Notes under the pieces: model-generated | What the model saw: the letters and a program-made list of their open reading frames with translations, nothing else | What the model was told of the DNA's origin: nothing | The model's database searches: none | Position numbers and translations under genes: made by a program | Part shown: one piece after another, positions 22,457-23,986 of the stretch | How the letters are laid out: each line of letters starts with the position of its first letter | How positions within the stretch are numbered: position 1 is the stretch's first letter | Source of the DNA: DAOTTI01 sp034437795 | GTDB taxonomy: Bacteria; Chloroflexota; UBA11872; UBA12225 | Length of the DNA: 23,986 nucleotides | Assembly: GCA_034437795.1 (NCBI GenBank) | Contig: DAOTTI010000203.1 | Coordinates: 1-23,986 of the forward strand | Direction of reading: 5' to 3'

Positions 22457-23862
22457 GAGACCTTGAGCACCGTAATCATGCCGCCCGGCTCCACGCCCTG
22501 GCTCGCCACGTGGGACAGGATGTGGCAGTGGAAGACCCATGTGCCCGGGTTATCGGCCACGAACTCCAGGTCGTAGCGCTCGCCGGGGGCGATGTTGATG
22601 GTGTCCTTCACCAGCGGCGGGCCCTCAACGGGGACACCGTCCGCCCCCACGATCCGGAAGTGGTAGCCGTGCAGGTGCATCGGATGCGCGGTCTGGCCCA
22701 GGTTCACCAACCGGAGGCGCACCTTCTCTCCCAGCCTGGCCTCCAGCACCTCCGTGGCGGGGAAGGCCTTACCGTTAATGGTGAAGTACCCGCTGAACTC
22801 GCTGATCACCTGCAGGTAGTCGCGCGCGTACTGCGCCTCGCGCGCCGCCTCGGCGCTCCCCGGCTTCGGGTCGATGATCAGGACGCCGTACAGGCCCTTC
22901 GGCTCCTGGGTCGCCGTGTTATGGTGCGTGTGGTAGACGTAGGTGCCTGCCGGCGTCGCCGTGAACTCGTACGTATACGTCCCGCCCACGGGAACCACCG
23001 GCTGGGTCACGTCCGGCACGCCGTCCTGCGCGTTTGGTAGACGCGGGCCGTGGAAGTGCAGCACCGTGGGCTCGGGTAGCTCATTCTTGAGGACTACTCG
23101 CACCTGATCGCCTTCGGTGACGCGGATCACTGGACCGGGGAGCTGGTCGTTGTAGGTCCAGGCCTCCTCACGCACGCCGGGCAGGACCTCCCACTGCACG
23201 GGGCGTGCGGTGAGCTCGAAGACCTTGTAGGCGCCCTGCGTTGTGAATGGGAGGGGCTGGTTCCCCTTGGTCTGCGTGGACACGACGGCGGCGTGCGACC
23301 GCTGCGCGTGGGACGAAGTGGCCTGCGCGGCAGCCGCTGGCGTCGCGCTCCCTGTCCCGCCGGTGGCGTTACCGCTGGCGCTGCCAACGACCAGCGTGCC
23401 CGACATGCCGGCCTCGCGGTGGCCGGGGATCGAGCAGTAGAAGGTGTAGGTGCCGGGCCGGTCCAGCTTGAAGGCGCCTTCCGCGGTGGCACCGGGCCGC
23501 GCGTACACCTTGCCCCGCACGCCTTCCAGCGAGAAATCGTGCTCGATCAGCCCCCTGTTCTCCAGGCGCACCTTCACCTCACCGGGGCCGGCCACCCGCA
23601 GCTCCCTGGTGTCGAACTTCAGGTCGGAGGCGACAATCGCGAGCGACTGGGCGCCGGCCCCCTGGTCGGGCAGCGCCGCCGCCCGGCCGGAGAAGCCAAA
23701 GGGAGGCAGGCCGGCCATGGATCGGGCCAGCACCCAGCCCATCACGAGCGAGGCGGCGAGACCAAAGACGGCGAAGATGGCGGCCACGCTGGCGGTGATC
23801 GTCGGGGCCTCAAGCGCATCCGACTGGCGTGTCCGGACGTGATCGGTGGAGGTATCTGTCAT
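22453..23862 (-). CDS. Membrane-anchored cupredoxin fused to a two-domain multicopper oxidase
   Basis: The 469-residue protein starts with a membrane helix at about 21-46. A cupredoxin domain follows at about 75-160 with type-1 copper ligands His108, Cys143, His148 and Met153 (FYCSIPGHREAGM). After an Ala/Ser/Thr-rich linker come two oxidase domains with all copper motifs: HFH at 269-271, HTH at 311-313, HPMHLHG at 393-399 and HCHILSHV at 445-452, with a possible axial Met462. That is a complete trinuclear site plus a type-1 site in the last domain, as in two-domain laccases, which work as trimers. It should face outside the membrane. It lies 19 bp behind a NirK-like gene, so a role in copper-based nitrogen-oxide or electron-transfer chemistry is inferred. 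Its stop codon falls in the adjacent repeat. Confidence 0.9.
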   Translation of the reverse strand: MTDTSTDHVRTRQSDALEAPTITASVAAIFAVFGLAASLVMGWVLARSMAGLPPFGFSGRAAALPDQGAGAQSLAIVASDLKFDTRELRVAGPGEVKVRLENRGLIEHDFSLEGVRGKVYARPGATAEGAFKLDRPGTYTFYCSIPGHREAGMSGTLVVGSASGNATGGTGSATPAAAAQATSSHAQRSHAAVVSTQTKGNQPLPFTTQGAYKVFELTARPVQWEVLPGVREEAWTYNDQLPGPVIRVTEGDQVRVVLKNELPEPTVLHFHGPRLPNAQDGVPDVTQPVVPVGGTYTYEFTATPAGTYVYHTHHNTATQEPKGLYGVLIIDPKPGSAEAAREAQYARDYLQVISEFSGYFTINGKAFPATEVLEARLGEKVRLRLVNLGQTAHPMHLHGYHFRIVGADGVPVEGPPLVKDTINIAPGERYDLEFVADNPGTWVFHCHILSHVASQGVEPGGMITVLKVS

Positions 23863-23881
23863 GGATCGGTCTTCCTCTGAA

Positions 23882-23986
23882 TTAGTGTCCTCCAGCTCCC
23901 CCGGCCCCCGCCTGGAGCGGCTGGAAGACGGCGGGGTTCTCTGGCCCTTCCACCTCCAGGATGGCGGCCGCTCCTTTCTCCAGCCG
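23882..23986 (-). CDS. nirK: C-terminal end of a probable copper nitrite reductase (NirK), partial
   Basis: The minus strand is open from the window edge to a TAA at 23882 and encodes 34 residues, RLEKGAAAILEVEGPENPAV then FQPLQAG and a Gly/Ala tail. The string FxKGAxxxLxVEGxENP is characteristic of the C-terminus of AniA-type copper nitrite reductases, which reduce nitrite to nitric oxide in the periplasm. The stop is 19 bp before the start of the multicopper oxidase, so they probably form one operon. Only this end is visible; another cupredoxin protein with a similar terminus remains possible. Confidence 0.55.
   Translation of the reverse strand, partial: RLEKGAAAILEVEGPENPAVFQPLQAGAGGAGGH

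Noticed and set aside
1..23986. tRNA or rRNA genes
   Set aside because: I saw no cloverleaf-like segment with GTTCGA-type T arms or rRNA-like conserved blocks in the intergenic regions.

Overview
The window is GC-rich, bacterial and gene-dense, with many GTG starts and purine-rich ribosome binding sites. Tat-type and lipobox signal peptides on the binding proteins, short palindromic repeats built on a CCCTCACCCTCTCCC core, and a copper nitrite reductase/multicopper oxidase pair would fit a Chloroflexota lineage such as Thermomicrobia. That placement is inference from gene style, not from a marker gene.

Layout. (1) 257-4869, minus strand: an IclR-type regulator followed by three Gfo/Idh/MocA-family oxidoreductases. 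(2) 4870-5214: a divergent control region with two copies of a GCAAC-N2-GTTGC palindrome and plausible promoters facing each way. (3) 5215-14356, plus strand: Gfo/Idh/MocA oxidoreductase, amidohydrolase, two lipoprotein solute-binding proteins, another Gfo/Idh/MocA oxidoreductase, a third binding protein and a sulfatase. Several of these genes overlap or are tightly spaced, so this looks like one catabolic operon. (4) 14357-14930: degenerate intergenic DNA. (5) 14931-16580, plus strand: a ThDP-dependent acetolactate-synthase-like enzyme. (6) 16772-20878, minus strand: glycyl radical enzyme, Rieske protein and zinc-less MDR dehydrogenase, with the first two overlapping by ATGA. (7) 20986-22119: a 5'-truncated solute-binding protein, apparently a pseudogene. 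(8) 22120-22456: palindromic repeats. (9) 22453-23986, minus strand: a membrane-anchored cupredoxin fused to a two-domain multicopper oxidase, and the last 34 codons of what looks like NirK.

How it may work. The central region looks like uptake and oxidation of a modified sugar, cyclitol or uronate-like compound that may carry sulfate esters. Binding proteins capture it, the sulfatase removes sulfate, and the five NAD(P)-dependent Gfo/Idh/MocA enzymes, the amidohydrolase and the MDR dehydrogenase process the ring or its products. The ThDP enzyme and glycyl radical enzyme could perform C-C or C-O cleavage. The IclR protein probably represses both divergent operons. No ABC permease or ATPase, no glycyl-radical activating enzyme and no sulfatase-maturing enzyme lies in the window, so these must be encoded elsewhere.

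The most unusual items are the glycyl radical enzyme/Rieske/MDR cassette with an atypical glycyl loop, the paired operator-like sites in the divergent region, an 84-bp inverted repeat lying at both ends of the 22.4-kb cluster, and the multicopper oxidase architecture next to NirK.
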